A stretch of DNA of 64,000 bases from Chimonanthus salicifolius (GCA_013350335.1 CM023539.1:36628631-36692630); one strand, 5' to 3'. Counted from the stretch's first letter, positions 10,701 through 24,800 are shown. Notes: generated by a model not told the origin, from the sequence alone. Translations and numbers: made by a program.

Positions 10701-13700
10701 AATATACTTTAAGCTACACTGTTTATGTGATTGTAGAAATGTAAACCCAGCAATGTTCTATTAGCGAATGAGCTGAGAGTTTTGATATTGAGTTGGATTC
10801 AAACTAGGTACTAAGGTTGGCTCTTGACTCAAGAGAACTGTTTTAGAGCTGTTCATTTATGGATGTTTGGGTCATAAACTTTTCCTTGTGCAAAATTGTG
10901 TGAGAGTAGCATATGATATGGTAGTTACCTTTGTTGTTGGTTGAATATTGAACCAACAAGGTATTGGACTGGCTTGGCGGTCAAGAACCCGCCCTGAGAT
11001 GCGGGAGGTCTTGGGTTCAAGTCACTCTCAATACAAAAGGCCACTCCCCATAGTCTTATCAGGTGTGTTTGGATAGGGAGGTTTGCACATGTCCCAAGGA
11101 TTAGTCAGGTGCTCTAAGAGGCCTGGATACCTTGGTCTTCAAAAAAAAAAAAAGTATTGGACTGTTATAGATACTGTTTGCTTGCATGTATGCATGTGCT
11201 TGGAATTGAATTGCTATGGAAGTTCTTTGTTCTAGAAGACACTGCTTAGATGTTCCCTTGTTGATTGCTGTTGCTACTAGCTGACATTTATGTTACTTTC
11301 ATTTTCATTTTCTGTTCAGTGAGGAGGATAGAAAATGGTTCATGGAAGCAATGCAAGCCCAAACAATTGATGTTGTTAAAAGGATGAAAGAGATTACACT
11401 TGTCATGCAAACTCCAAAAGAAGTGTTAGAAGCTCAGGGTGTCACCTCTGCAGATCTCGAAGGTGCAACATACTGTTGTTATTGATGAAATTTTCTTTTT
11501 TACATAAATAATAGAACTTCTATCTGTAGTGGAATTCATCCATGAGTGGAAATGACTCGCATATTAAAATATAAATACTTACATTTAGGCAGTATGGCTG
11601 ATTTCTATTGATGCGTGCCATTTAGAAAACTGAAAAAAATCAATGTACAAATATAAACATAGAGAAATTTCTCAGTTGCAACTTTTGTTGTCAAAATCTT
11701 ACTATACACGATACGTATCTTACAATTTGTACGATACAACAAGGGGAGCGATTCATATCTATTTAAAAAATTTACAATTCCTATGAATAATATAATTACT
11801 GTGCTATTTGAAATGTGATAGCATGAAATACCCTTTGGTTTTGATGGCTTTCAAGGCTTGAGTTACTGGTCATCTAGAACCTTTGGATTTTTTATAGGGC
11901 TTTTTTGGCTATTGTTGACTTTTAAACATTAGGTGGAGTGTATACTACTAAGTATTCAACTTTTGGAAGTTGGAACTTTGACATTTGAGCTCTAATGAAA
12001 TAGTTATGTAGTATTCACTTAATATTCTAAGAAAATTTGAAGCGCTTACATCATTACTTCATAGGTATCTTTTACATTAATTCATTACTATACGTTTTTT
12101 GAGTAACACATTATGAATCTTCTGATTTTTCAGTTTACGATATACAATTTGCGATTCAAGACATACAATGATTTTATGATACGATTCAATTTTAACAACA
12201 TTGGTTTCAATAAATTAGGCTATCAAGATCTTTCAAAAAAAGAAAAAAAATTAATTTAGGCTATCAAGATTTTAATGTTTTTGTATGAACTATTTTTTCT
12301 AATTGTAACTAAAAATTTATTGCTAGTTTCAGGAATTTTTGATTGATTTTAATTACATATTGGATTAACTAAGCCAATTTTTTTTACAATTAACTAAACT
12401 TTGAATTTTTCATTCCTTTTTTTTTTAAAGATAAAAGATCTAGGGCTGCAACTCGGCTAGTGTAGGCCGGGTTTGGGCCTATTTGAGCCTAGGCCTGAAT
12501 CACATTTAAAGGGCTTGAGCTCGAGCCTAGGTTTCGGTTAGACTGAGTTGGTCTAACTCAAGTTTGACCCAAGTTGTATTTGTAGAGCTGAAGCCTGATT
12601 TTAAGCCCGATATCTAGGCTCAAGCTTCTTTGGGCCTAAATGGAATTACTCTTCTATTATTCTATTTTATAAAAAATATAATTATATGTTTTACATAATT
12701 TTATTATGTATTTATACACTATCAATTAGAGAAAATTACCTTTAAAAAGTCCAATTAGAGGAAATTGAATTTTATAAAATGTGGCTTAAATTTACCCCCC
12801 TTGGGTAGCTCAACTGGTAGACACTTCGGCTCAGAAATCAGGTTCGAGTCCTGTAGTAACCCGATGCATTTGGCTTATGGGAGACTGCATGCTTCTAGAG
12901 TTTTACCCAATGCCCTCGTACTTGGGGATAGGTGGGGGTCTTGGGGTTCTTCGTCGTAAAAAAAAATGTGGCTTAAAATTGGGTTTTTAGGCCCAACTTG
13001 AGCTTTCATGTACTAGCCCAACCCAACTTGAATTCTAATTCATGTTACAACTCGTCCCGTTAGCATGATATTGTCCGCTCTGGGCCTCACACACGGTCCG
13101 CACGGCTTTTAATTGGCGAGCCAATGCGCTCCCAAAAGGCTTCATGCTAGAAGAAGGAAGGCTACCGCTTATATACCAGAGAATTTCCAATGCAACTAGC
13201 AATGTAGGACTTTTTGGGCGGGGTATTACATTTTACCCTTCTTAAAGCCAGATCTGTCCCCGGCTCTGCACACATAACAACCAAGCCCATACCTCAAGCA
13301 GAGAGTTGAACTATGCTCGGATACCATTGTTACGACCCGTCCTGCTAGCATGATATTGTCTGCTTTGGGCCTCGCACGACTTTCAATTGGCGAGCTAACC
13401 CACTGTTGCTCCCAAAATGCCTCATGTTAGAAGGATGAAGGCTACCATATATATACCAGGGAATTTCCAATGCAAATAGCAATGTGGGACTTTTTGGGGC
13501 GGGGTATTACAATTCAAGCCCGATTTTTAGGCCAAAAAATGAGCTTGACCTTGCATGGGTCAACCAAAACCTGATTTTTTCCTGGTTTCATGAAGGCTTG
13601 GGTTAGACCTGACACATGTTGCACCTTAAAAAAAAATCTTAGACACAATGGCTGAAAGTCATGTTTTGACCTTGAAGAGAACTTGAAAAGTGAGTGATTT

Positions 13701-16700
13701 TTTATGTAACTTGAAAAATGACTTTTAGGTAGCCTTTTTTGCAATCATTGTGATGTGGCTAGATTTTCAAGTGGTCAATATGCCTCTACATTCTAATGAG
13801 TTGTGTGGCTACACTCAGATTTATTCATTTGTATGGAAAGCTGTTATATTTAGTTTTATGGATGTGGAAGACTAGTGGGCCTCATAAAGTGTATATAACC
13901 ATCTTCTTTGCTCCTGCTGATTTTGTTTAATCTCTCTCTTTTCCTCAACCACACCCCCCCACCCCCCCCAACCCAACCCAACCCAACCCAACCCACTCCC
14001 ACCCCTCTCTGTATTTGTGGATGTTTGTACATTTATCCTAAATCTTATTTATTATCGGCATTTGAATTCTTTTAACCGTGTCCACATCATGGTTCCTGTG
14101 ACCCAATGCAACACTATTGGATTAGCTTTGAGAACCATGATAAATATGATCTGCAGCCCATTCTCTTTTTCTTAAAATTAAATTCAAAGTGCTGTGGTTT
14201 CTATGCAGGTTTGTTAGATGAGCTACAAGAGCATGTGGAATCCATTGACATGGCTAATGGTAAGTTATTGTTTTCTAGCTGCCATTTTTTTTTTTTTTTT
14301 TTTTTGAGATATAAAGCAAGAAGTGAACAGAGGTGCAAACTTGGTCAAGTTCCATGAAGTTAATGAACACACAGAAAGAGAAGTTTAATTGCATAGACTA
14401 GTGAAAGCAATTGTGGAGTCACCACATAATTTGTCATTTGCAAGGAAATTTCCATGTTCAGTGGTGTAATTGTGCAAAACCATCTACATTTAAATATCTC
14501 AAATGGAGAATATGGTGGAACAATGCTTTGGCTTGGTCAGTAATGCTTTGATTTCATATTTTTGTTCAAGATGTAGCACATTGTGATAAGTTTAGATACT
14601 TGAGATCTATAGTAGAATCTCAAGGATGTTTCGACTTTCGACTTATATATAACAAATAGGATAGGAGTGGGATGGGCAAAATGTGAACAAGTTTTTTTGG
14701 AAATGATTCATATATTAATATAAAAAAGGCATCACTGGTGCAAATACATATAAAAATACTTAAAGAACAACTAAGAGAGACTAATAACTGGAAGAGAAAT
14801 TAAACAAAAATTTCAAGTAAGGTCAACACATTCTTCCCAGGCACTCAAAATGTCAGTCATTGAAATATTCCGGAATTCCTGTAGCGAAGCGGCCCAAGAA
14901 GCACTCTATTAGCAAGAACACGTCTTGCCACTGAGGCACTGGACTCACTCTTATCTCTAAACAACCTATTATTTTGTTCCCACCAAGGGCTCCAAAGAGT
15001 GACAAAGAAAGATAACTGCCACAATGAAGAACATTTATGCAAGACGGAAGAAATGTCCTAAGCAAAGGACAACGCAGCAAGTGATGATGGCATAACCCAA
15101 GCCACCCCAAACTTATCTAACACAGAATACCACACTTTAGAAGACAAATGGCAATGCGGGAGAAGATGATTCGACTCTTCTGATGCTTGAAGACAGAGCG
15201 GGTAATCACTAACTATGATTCTTCCCATTCTCCGTAGATTTTCCTGAGTTAAAATTTTCCCCAAAGCAGCAGTCCAAACGAAGCTAATTGCCCTTGGGGG
15301 AGCTTTAGAAGACCATATTTTAGGGTTGACAGTAACTGCACCAGAAAAAGTTGAGGACCAATTGTGAAAGGACTTTACCGAAAAAGTTCCATTATTGTCA
15401 GGCCACCAAACTATGTTGTCCTCCACATTTGCGTTGATTCTGCAGGGTGATATGGACTGGAGGAGATCAGAGAAAGCATCGGTTTCTGTGTCTGACAAGT
15501 TACAGCGCAGGGGAATGTCCTAAACTACTTGGTTACTCGACATGTAGTAGAAATGTGAAATGGCCCAAGAGGATTAAGGGATAGGCAGTGAAGAGAGGGA
15601 TATCTAGACGCCAAGGAAGAGCCGTCACACCATGAATCAGTCAAAAACTTTATTCTGTCACCACGACCTGTCTTAATCCTAGTCCCTTCATTGAATTTGT
15701 CAACACAAGCTGCAACGGCACGTCACATGCCTGTGGCTCTGCGTGGGACAGGGTTGAGATTTCATCCAAAGTTCCTCAGCCGATACTTGCATAAAAGAAT
15801 CGCCTTCCATAGGGGATTTCCATCTGATACTAATCTCCAAAGCCACTTAGTAAGAAGAGCAGGATTAATTGCCTTGATTGGACGCACCCCCAACCCCCCA
15901 GCAGTAATAGGAAGACAAACCTGATCCCAATTTACAAGATGATATTTCTTCATGTCCTCATGGTTACCCCACAGAAAGTTCCTCATCATCTTTTCCATCA
16001 ACTGCGTTACTTTTTTGGGGCAACGGAACGTTGAAAGAAAATAGACTGGAAGAGCATTTAGAAACCTCCAAGTGATAAATATTTTCCATGCCATGATTCC
16101 AGGCTTTTGCTGAAATTGTGTATAATCGGTTCCCATAGTGAGTATCCTGGAGACCCAATGCAAAGAGGTAAACATAAATAGGTCGATGGAAGAACAGACG
16201 ATGCACAACCCAAAAGCCCTGAGAAATAAGAAAGCTCTGAATTTTCTAAATTGATCCCGAGGGCTACACTTTTGCAATAATTGATCTGAAGAGAGGAAGA
16301 TAACTCAAACCATCTTCATTGGCCTCGGAAAAGATGATGGTGTCGTCCACAAACTGAAGGTGATGGATATGTAGAGCGGGTGCACCGATGTCAAATCCAT
16401 GGATGAGGTTGAAATCCGTAGCTTTTGAAAGTAGAAGACTAAGTGATTTCGCGACAATGGTGAATAGAGCTGGAGATAGAGGATCACCTTGATGGATACC
16501 TCTTGAACTCTTGAAGAAACCTTTAGACGACCCGTTGATGAGAACTGAGAAATGAGTAGAAGACATACATTTAAACATCCACCGGCACCGAATCTGACTG
16601 AAACCCATACTGGAGAGCACAAATACCAGAAAATTCCAATCGACCATATCATAGGCTTTCTCTAAATCTAACTTGCAAATGACACCTTTCCAATGAGCCT

Positions 16701-19700
16701 TATGCTGAGAGTCGATACATTCATGAGCTGAAATCACTGCATCCATAATTTGCCGACCTTCTACATCTGCAGATTGGGAAGGAGAAATAAGCTTGGAGAG
16801 ATAAATCTTGAGTCTATTTGTTAGTACCTTAGTTGGGATCTTGTAAGGGCTTCACAGGAGGCTAATGGGCTAAAATCAGAGAGAGACGAAACACCGTCTT
16901 TCTTAGGAACCAAGACGATGAAGGTAGCACTGATCTCTTTGGGATAAAGGCTTCTTGATGAAACTCTCCAATAAAAGAAATGAGATCGAATTTGACAATG
17001 TCCCAAAAAGATTTGAAGAAGGCAATAGGGAAACCATTCGCCCAGGAGCACGGTCTTCACCAAGGTCCCACACAGCAACAAGATGTAAACAAGTAAGTGG
17101 GGTCTTGTTTGGTAAAAGAGCCCCTCTTCGCCTAAAAGGATAATTTTATAAAACAATTATTCTACCTGTAATGCTCTATGGAGCTGGGTGTTGGGCAATA
17201 ATGAAAAGACAAATAGATAAAGTTAGAACAAGGGAAATGTGTATGCTACATTGGATGAGTGGTTTAACCCTAAAAGATAGTTGAAAGATAGTAGAAACGA
17301 ACACATTAAAGATAGTTGACATATAGCTTCGATAGACGATAAATTGAGAGATTCGTTTGAGGTAGTTTGGTCATATTAGTAGAAGACCAAGTACAACTCC
17401 GATGCGTAGAATTGAGAGGCTATGGATCGAAGGTAATAAGAGGAGAGGCCGACCTTTGAGAACATTGAGGGAAAAGATAAAAAAGGGCATGCTAGACTGT
17501 AGAGTGGTTGATAGTATGGTTTATAATAGGATGAATTGGAGAAAAAGTGCTCGTAAAGCCGACTCCATATAGATGGGATGCTGGCTTATGATGACGATAT
17601 AGTGCGGTGATTCCAAGGCTATCCACTTGCAAATACAAAAGTATTTTCATCTCTCTTCCCCCTCCAAAATTAGAAAAATGAAAAGAAAAATACTAGGGCT
17701 GCAACTTGGTGCATGCCTAGCATTTTTGAGGTTCAGATTCAAATGGGTATATTGAATAGAGTCAAGTTAGGCTTGGGCTTGAATTTCCTTGACCTCACCT
17801 AACTTGAACTTGGTACATGGTGGTTAGCTTGAGTCAACTTAGTTTTGGATTGTTTCTTACGGACTTCGTGTCACGGCCCGACCCAACAGACACATGAGAA
17901 ACAATATATATATATATATAATTTGGAAGATACACAACTCATAGTCCAAACACGTGACAGCTACACATGTTGCGAGATTCCTACGGATCTCAGGACATAT
18001 TGGACTCTTGATTTGATCAAACTGAATTATCAGCTGCCTACGTACTCCAACGGAGATCAGATCTTATGTAGTTCTCAATTCATTTATTTCATGGCACTAA
18101 CCCCGTGTTATTCATGATGTCACATCAAGGCATTCTAATTACTCAATCGTGGGCCTCATCAGTAGGATAGATCTCATTTATCACGGGTCTATACCAACCA
18201 TGGGAACATCGTCAACCATGGGGTCAATGTCACAAATGGGATAAACCTCAACCATGAGACCTATATCCAAACATAAGTACATCCCTCCTCGGGGACAATA
18301 ATCTAAATATGGGTCCAATATTCTATGAAATCAATGACCTCCGTGGGAATATCCATCCACGATATACAATACTCATTCATGGTCACAAAAGTCCTCCATG
18401 GGAAAATAATATCTATCCATAGAACCGTCACGTCCACCATGAGACTAATATGTCTACCATGGGACCATTGTATCTATCATGGGGTCAATATGGTCACCAT
18501 ATAATCAATATTTAGGACATTAATCCAATATGTCTACCATGGGATTCATCATTCATCCTCGGAAACTCTCCATCAGTGAGTATCATCTATCTATAGGGTA
18601 ATAACCATCTATAAATATAATCATTCCATGGGTATAATCCATCCATGGGCATAACTCATACATTCGTAGAACCAATATGTCTATCATAGGACCAACATGC
18701 CTACCATAGGACCAATACGTCTACTATGCGACCAACATGCCCACCATAATACCAATACGTCTACCATGGGACCAACATGTCTAACATAAGACCAATACGT
18801 CTACTATGTGACCAACATGTCCACCATAATACCCATACTATCTACCATGGGACCAACATGTCTAACATAAGACCAATACGTCTACTATGAGACTAACAAG
18901 TCTACCATAAGACCAACAGCCGGGCATGAATCCAAACCACCATGGGAAACATCATCCATGGGTATATCTGTGAGTATAATCTATTCATGGGTATAAACGA
19001 TCCATGAATATAATTCCTCCATGGGTATAATCTATCCATGGGCATAACTAATCCAGGGGTACATCATCTACCATGAGATCTTCTATCCGTAGGAACAACA
19101 ATCGAATGAATCACTACGTGACTGTGGCAACAATATCAAATCACCATATCATATCATAAATATACCACGACCCCTAGCAAGACTTAGGGCCCATGACTTG
19201 CTAAGCGGGAGACCACGACTAGCGTGATGAAGTCTACCTCGCCCTGCATCCTTTCACCTCATGGGTGATTCAGTCAAGCTCTAAGGCGGTCGGACCTCGT
19301 CTAACGAAGCTAGCACCATCCCCATGGGGTAAAATAGTATCTAGCTCTGCGCATTAACGCACATCAAGTGTGTACTAAATAGCCGTGAGAGTGCCCTCCA
19401 GCTCGTAGCATGTGAGGGCCCTACTCCTCGACGGCAACCCTACGGGACCAAGCCTTCGTAGCCAACCCCACCGTCCCAAATATCTCTCTGGAACGGTCAG
19501 TCAACCATCATAATCACGTGAGGGACATACACATACGTCGTCTCAATATCAAGTGACCAAGTCACATATACATCTTAATGCCAGTCTCTCCCTATGTTCA
19601 TATTGAGGCTCCCACGGTCTCACTGCTACTCTAGGCCTTACTCATGGAATCTATATACTTATCTCATTCTTTTAACCATACAAAGGTGAGACACAATGAT

Positions 19701-21853
19701 CTACTGATCGGACAGTTTCCTTTTTCAATGGACTGAGGCATAATATTATCAATATCACGTGAGTGACATACCCATACCATGTCTTAATTATCAATATCAC
19801 GTGAGGGGCGCACCCATACCAGGTCTCAATGTAATCATCACGTGAGGGACGTACCCATACCACGTCTCAATATAATCAAGTGACCTAGTCACATACATCT
19901 CAGTGCCAAAGTCCTCATCTGTCCATCTTAAGAATTTTCACAGTTCTCTAGCCACTCTAGACTTTACTCGAGTAACAAACATATATGTCTCGTCATATCG
20001 AGACTCACAAGGCATCATAACCTCTTCAGGCCACCTTCGAGGGATCCAACATCTAACATTAGGGTCTATATTAGGGAAGGTATATCCCACCAATCCCTTT
20101 ATACCCTTCACATTTGCTCAACATTTTACATCATTCTAAATATAAATGGATGACACAATGCATCTTTTGATCAAGCTGAGGCACAATGCTCTCAGTTGCC
20201 TACGTACCACATAGTGGATCAGATCAATCGTAGTTCATCATTTTCACATTTGGGTTGACATTGGGGAGTGTTCCTACTTTTATTTTGGAGAAATCAAACA
20301 AGCTTTTCTTACCATTTACATTGCATTCCATGCATTCTCAATCATGTTAGCTTATCCCCATTGTAGCACAAGTTAACCCCCTTGGGTTCTAAGATAATTG
20401 AGCTTAACTCACCCATATCACTTAATCTAACCCTTTATCAAGTTCCTCTTCAAATCATGGAAATTCGTTCCACATATAGTTACGTCGATCCACCACAACC
20501 ATTATCAACATAGGTACTCACTAGTGATATACACATCATCACATAATCCAAGTATGTCATTAAAACACATTCATCATGCTTATTATATGAGTTACTATCT
20601 AAGAATTTCAATCACAATCATGAGAATTCATTTCATACATACATTACTCATAACCATACACAAGTATGGGAAGTTATCAAGGCCTTACATTACACATCTT
20701 GAGAAATCTTGATTTATCATATATTCTATCATACTTTAATACATCACAAATGTATAAATTCTCAATTATAGTAAACATCTAATAGGGAACTTTGGAAACT
20801 CATACATATGTATCTGATATAATATATTCACATCAATCACACATAGGCACATAAGGAGGTCAAACCATAACTTTACATAACCATACATTGGAATGTGCAC
20901 AAAGCAACATTCATTCAAACATATTATCACACACCTTGTGAGTATGGAATTTTACAAATATTCCCAATGCTCCAAGTGTATGGCATTCTCCAATTTTATC
21001 CAATGTTATCGAACTCGAATCGTATCAAAATCAGTTTATGGGTGTGAATCGTGAATCGAAAATCGTAAAATCGTACGATTCATATATCCTCTTATTCCCA
21101 TAACCATTTTGTTGACCTGATCCATTACACTTTGTTTAGATTGGGGCCAACCCAACCTTAACTGACTGAACTACTCTCCTAACTATACCTATCTTAAAAA
21201 TAAAATTCTTCATTTTTAATTTTTAATGCTGATAATTTCTGTTTTATTTGTCCACGAGCATCGAAAAAATAATAACAACAAATCTCTCTTTTTGCATTTG
21301 CTTATGCCCTTGTGCCCCACCAAAATGGAGGAAGTTGCCCATACACGAGCCCAAGTGTACCTGAATCCGATTTTTTTTGGGGCGGGGTTTTCCATGTGGG
21401 CTTGGGTTAGGCCCGGTCCAAGTTGCACCCCTAAAATGAATTAGGAAGGTAACATGTTGTCTGAAGAACAATTTGAGTTTTGTTTCATTGTCTAAAACAT
21501 ACTGGAGTTAATTGGTAAGAAATTCAACTAGTGGGGTGCATGTTGGCCAACGTGAAGGGGTGAAACTTGGGCGGGTTGGGCTGGGTTTTACTAAACCCAA
21601 CCCAACCCATATCACATATAGTTGAGCCCAACTTGTCTCGGCCCAACTTAGAAACTCAACATGTACAACTAGGGCTGAAACGCGGGCAGGTCGGGCTGGA
21701 TTTTGATAAACTCAACCCTAACCCATGTTAAAAATGGTAGAACCCGACCCGACCCGAATGGATAACCTGAATTCAAAAACCGGACCCGACTCGAATGGAT
21801 AACCCGAATTCATAAATCCGACCCGACCCGGCCTCATGCCCGAGGATCAGGTC

Positions 21854-21884
<31 letters not shown>

Positions 21885-24800
21885 AGGGGAAAGAGAGAAA
21901 AACTTGCTGGACGTTGCGGACGGCGAGGGGCGCTGCTCAAGCGAGGTATGCACAGTCTTTCCATGGATCTTATTGGGTTCTGCTTAGGTGAGGTCCATGT
22001 TTTCCAACAGGGAGAGAGAGAGAGAGAGCAACATGACCAAGGTTAACAGCCAAACGACTGAGATTAGAGAGAAGGGAGAGGGCAAAACAACGGCAATCAA
22101 TGGAGGGGAAAAGGAGAAGAAAAAAAAGGAGGGAAGAGAGGGCAAAACAGCAACAAAGTGAGGGAAAGAGAAGAAGAAAGAAAAGAGGGAGGGAAAGAAA
22201 GAGGGCAAAACGGTTGCAAAGGTGTTTAGGTTTTTTTTTGTTTTTATACCAAACTTATGAGAATTGGGTCGGGTTGGGTCGGGTTGAAGTATAAATATTC
22301 AAACCCAGCCCGACCCGAATTTCATACGGGTTTTTTTTCCTCTAACCCGATCCGACCCAAATTTGAAAATTATAGAACCCAACCCACAAAAAATTCAGGT
22401 CGGGTTTTGTTTCACCCCTATGTACAACCTATAGCTACTTTAACTTGGCCTAAGAATCAAACTCGACCTTATTTTAGCCCAAATTGAATCTTGACCTTGA
22501 AGTCCTAGACTCATTTCTATTTATGATCCCACTGTGCAAAACAACACACCTCTTTGTGTAAAGGAAACGAAGAAGAGGGTTACTGATGCGGACCACCACA
22601 CGAGTTCCTATTTAGCAAGTTTCTATATTTAGATTTGGGATTTCCAGCTTTTCACGATTGTATTTTTTCTTTCATTTATTTGTTTAGTCCAATAGTTGGG
22701 TTTTTTTGGAGAAATTTAGTGATTTTACATGTAATTAGGGCTTTCTAATAATTGGAGATAGTTTGGTATTTGTTTATTTGAGGGTATTTTGGTATTTTTC
22801 ATATTTTTAAGTCATTATATATATGATGTAACCCCTCCATACGGGATTGACACTTAATGAAAAAAACAACTTTTGCTTTGTGCAAACTAGCCTCCATTGC
22901 AGGAAGCATGGTGAGAAGCCAAGGAACCCTCGTGAGAAATTAGGGAAGGCGAGAAGCCACGGGAAAAATGTGAGAATCCTCTTCTAAGATCTAGATTTTT
23001 ATTTCTCTCTTTTTCCCTTTCTTCTCTCTTTACTGCCCTCTCAAGCCCAGCTGATCTGCTGTCTCAGAATCATCCTATTGCTGTCCCAGAACCGTCCTAT
23101 TGCTATCCCAGATCTGTTCCAGAAAAATCCCTGTTTACCATCCCGACCTGTCCCAGATCCTATCTAGACTCGCCCCAAGCCCTTCCTAAGTCCCTTACTG
23201 CCCTCCCTTACCCCAAACAACCCCATAAACTACTGTTGTCCCAACCCATAAGTCCCATATATGACTGTTTACTGCTGTCTTATCCATTGAGATCCCTATT
23301 TTGCTGTCCCATACCGTTAAGATCTCATATTACTGCTGTCCTACAATTTCTCCTTGCCAAACAACTAATTTAATTCCTATTTCTGATGATAGATCTACAT
23401 ATTTATGGGATTTGACAAACCCCTTTATTTTGAGGGACCTTTACTGCAGATGTGACTTGGTTTGGATTGTCTTATAATCACTTATATTAGATTTCAAGAA
23501 TTTGTATAATTCTTTGTGGTAAATTTCTATATTAATTAATTGCATATTTAATTGGTATTTAATTTCAGTCCATTTTAGATTTAGGGTGCATTATTTTCAT
23601 CATTTTTAATCTTTAAGGACCACATTTAGGCATTTAGGGTTACTCTATTTTTTGTCCTTCGTCAGTCACTCTGGTAGGAAAATGAGCATGGAGAAATGGA
23701 GAAGATGCTCCTTCCACACAAAAACTTCCCTTGTAAAAAAACAAAAAAAAAAAACATAAGAGAAAAGAAGAAGAAAAAAAATAGAGAGAAAAAGTAGGCA
23801 AGTAGCAAACCTGGATAGAGGATATCTGAAATGAAGAAGGAAGATGAGGCAAAGAGAGAGGAAAGAAGGAAGAGTGAAGGTAAAGAGGGAGGAAGAGGGG
23901 AAGGGATGGAGAAAGGACAATGTGAAGATGGAAAAGAGGAAAGGAAAGGGATCACCCGAGTTGGGATATTAAGGTAATTGATGGATTGACAATCATATAT
24001 ATACATATATATGAGGGTAATCCAGGTCAGGTCGGATTTGGTTGATTTTTAATGGCTGAGCCCAGTCTGGCCCGAATTTAATGCGGGTTTTTTTCGTTCA
24101 ACACAGCCCAACCCTAAAATTAAAAATACTTAACCTAGACCACTGATTTTTGGGGTTGGGTAAAACCCAACCCAAATTTCACCCTACCAATGTGCATTGT
24201 ACCCTTCTATAGTAGTTTTACAGTTCGGGACTGGTCATGGCATCTGCTGATCCTGTTTTAAACATGGAATTATTTTAAATGTTTTTTTATACGAGAATGA
24301 GAACATAATTGCTATTTATGTGCTTAATTTATCTTTCTAGACAACACCACCTTCAGTTTTCACGCCAAAAGTATGGTTATTCCTCATTTTATACTGTGGC
24401 ATTAATTTAGTCATTTCAATTTCAACAAAGATCTTCACTCCCATCAGAGTGGCCATTAGAGCTGAAGCTGTTTTCAGTAGCTTCTTAGTTCATAGATCTG
24501 TCATCAAATAATACATGTAGCTATTTATTTAATATTTTATACCATAAAATCTTGATTTCCCTTCTTCGCCAGATTTTTACTTAATAATTAATTGGGGATA
24601 CATAATGGATAATGCATCTATGTTTAGTCGGAAGTGATGGAGGAAAAGATATTAGATCTGCCAATTTCTATGATTTAGGGGTTAGAAACTAGCTTTATTT
24701 AAATTTACTATGTTTTTAAATGTGAAGACGTAGTACATGTTTGTCCTTCTAGGAGTATAGGAGTGTCTTGTGTGCAAAGTAATTTTAGTTAGGAATCTCT

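Larger units (their letters stand above)
12441..13628. mobile_element. hAT-like element (AGGGCTGCAACTCGG termini) with nested SINE and TRIM
   Basis: The left end is TAGGGCTGCAACTCGG. The right end, near 13612-13628, is ACATGTTGCACCTTA, an imperfect inverted complement. The interior carries the GGCTTGAGC/GGGCCTAA phrases typical of this family in the window. Two later insertions sit inside it: a SINE at 12791-12962 and a TRIM at 13043-13511, each with intact target duplications. No transposase is encoded. The 8-bp target duplication is no longer readable in the A-rich right flank. Confidence 0.5.
17869..20995 (-). repeat. Probable long LTR-derived block (Ty3/gypsy-like), boundaries uncertain
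   Basis: The left edge TGTCACGGCCCGACCC is the reverse complement of a GGGTCGGGCCGTGACA-type LTR 3' end. The block holds a 20-bp minisatellite (18.67-18.91 kb), CACGTG-containing repeats (19.5-19.9 kb) and a GTTAACTTGTGC phrase on the - strand. No reading frame encodes a recognisable gag or pol domain. I could not place the right end or a target duplication. Confidence 0.35.
17694..21433. mobile_element. hAT-like element split by a large insertion (tentative)
   Basis: The left end TAGGGCTGCAACTTGG (17694) and right end CCAAGTTGCACCCCTA (21433) are inverted complements. They share phrases with the elements at 12441 and 34280. The material between, about 17.87-20.99 kb, has the character of a long LTR and would be a later insertion. 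Flanking 8-mers do not match, so pairing of these two ends is an inference. Confidence 0.35.
21555..24186. mobile_element. hAT-like element (outer) with nested element and solo LTR
   Basis: The left end AAGGGGTGAAACTTGGGCGG and the right end CCCAACCCAAATTTCACCCTA are imperfect inverted repeats. Flanking 8-mers CCAACGTG (21547-21554) and CCAATGTG (24187-24194) match at seven of eight positions, the target-duplication length of hAT elements. It encloses a second element of the same kind (21670-22420) and a solo LTR (22584-23664). The rest is purine-rich low-complexity sequence and no transposase is visible. Confidence 0.5.

Noticed and set aside
10971..11045. Possible tRNA genes at the A/B-box sequences (also 4560-4629, 12791-12865, 40860-40930)
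   Set aside because: A and B boxes are present, but the cloverleaf does not close and all have SINE bodies; three have A tails and target duplications. They are SINEs.
18140..19080. CRISPR-like array
   Set aside because: The repeats are contiguous without unique spacers and lie in a plant intron, so this is a minisatellite.
21984..22294. Ser/Phe-rich and Lys/Arg-rich ORFs
   Set aside because: They are produced by purine/pyrimidine-biased tracts inside the hAT-like element; no motif or start context supports them.
23640..24006. Overlapping Phe/Ser-rich ORFs on the - strand
   Set aside because: Three frames are open together, which reflects a purine-rich strand and not coding.
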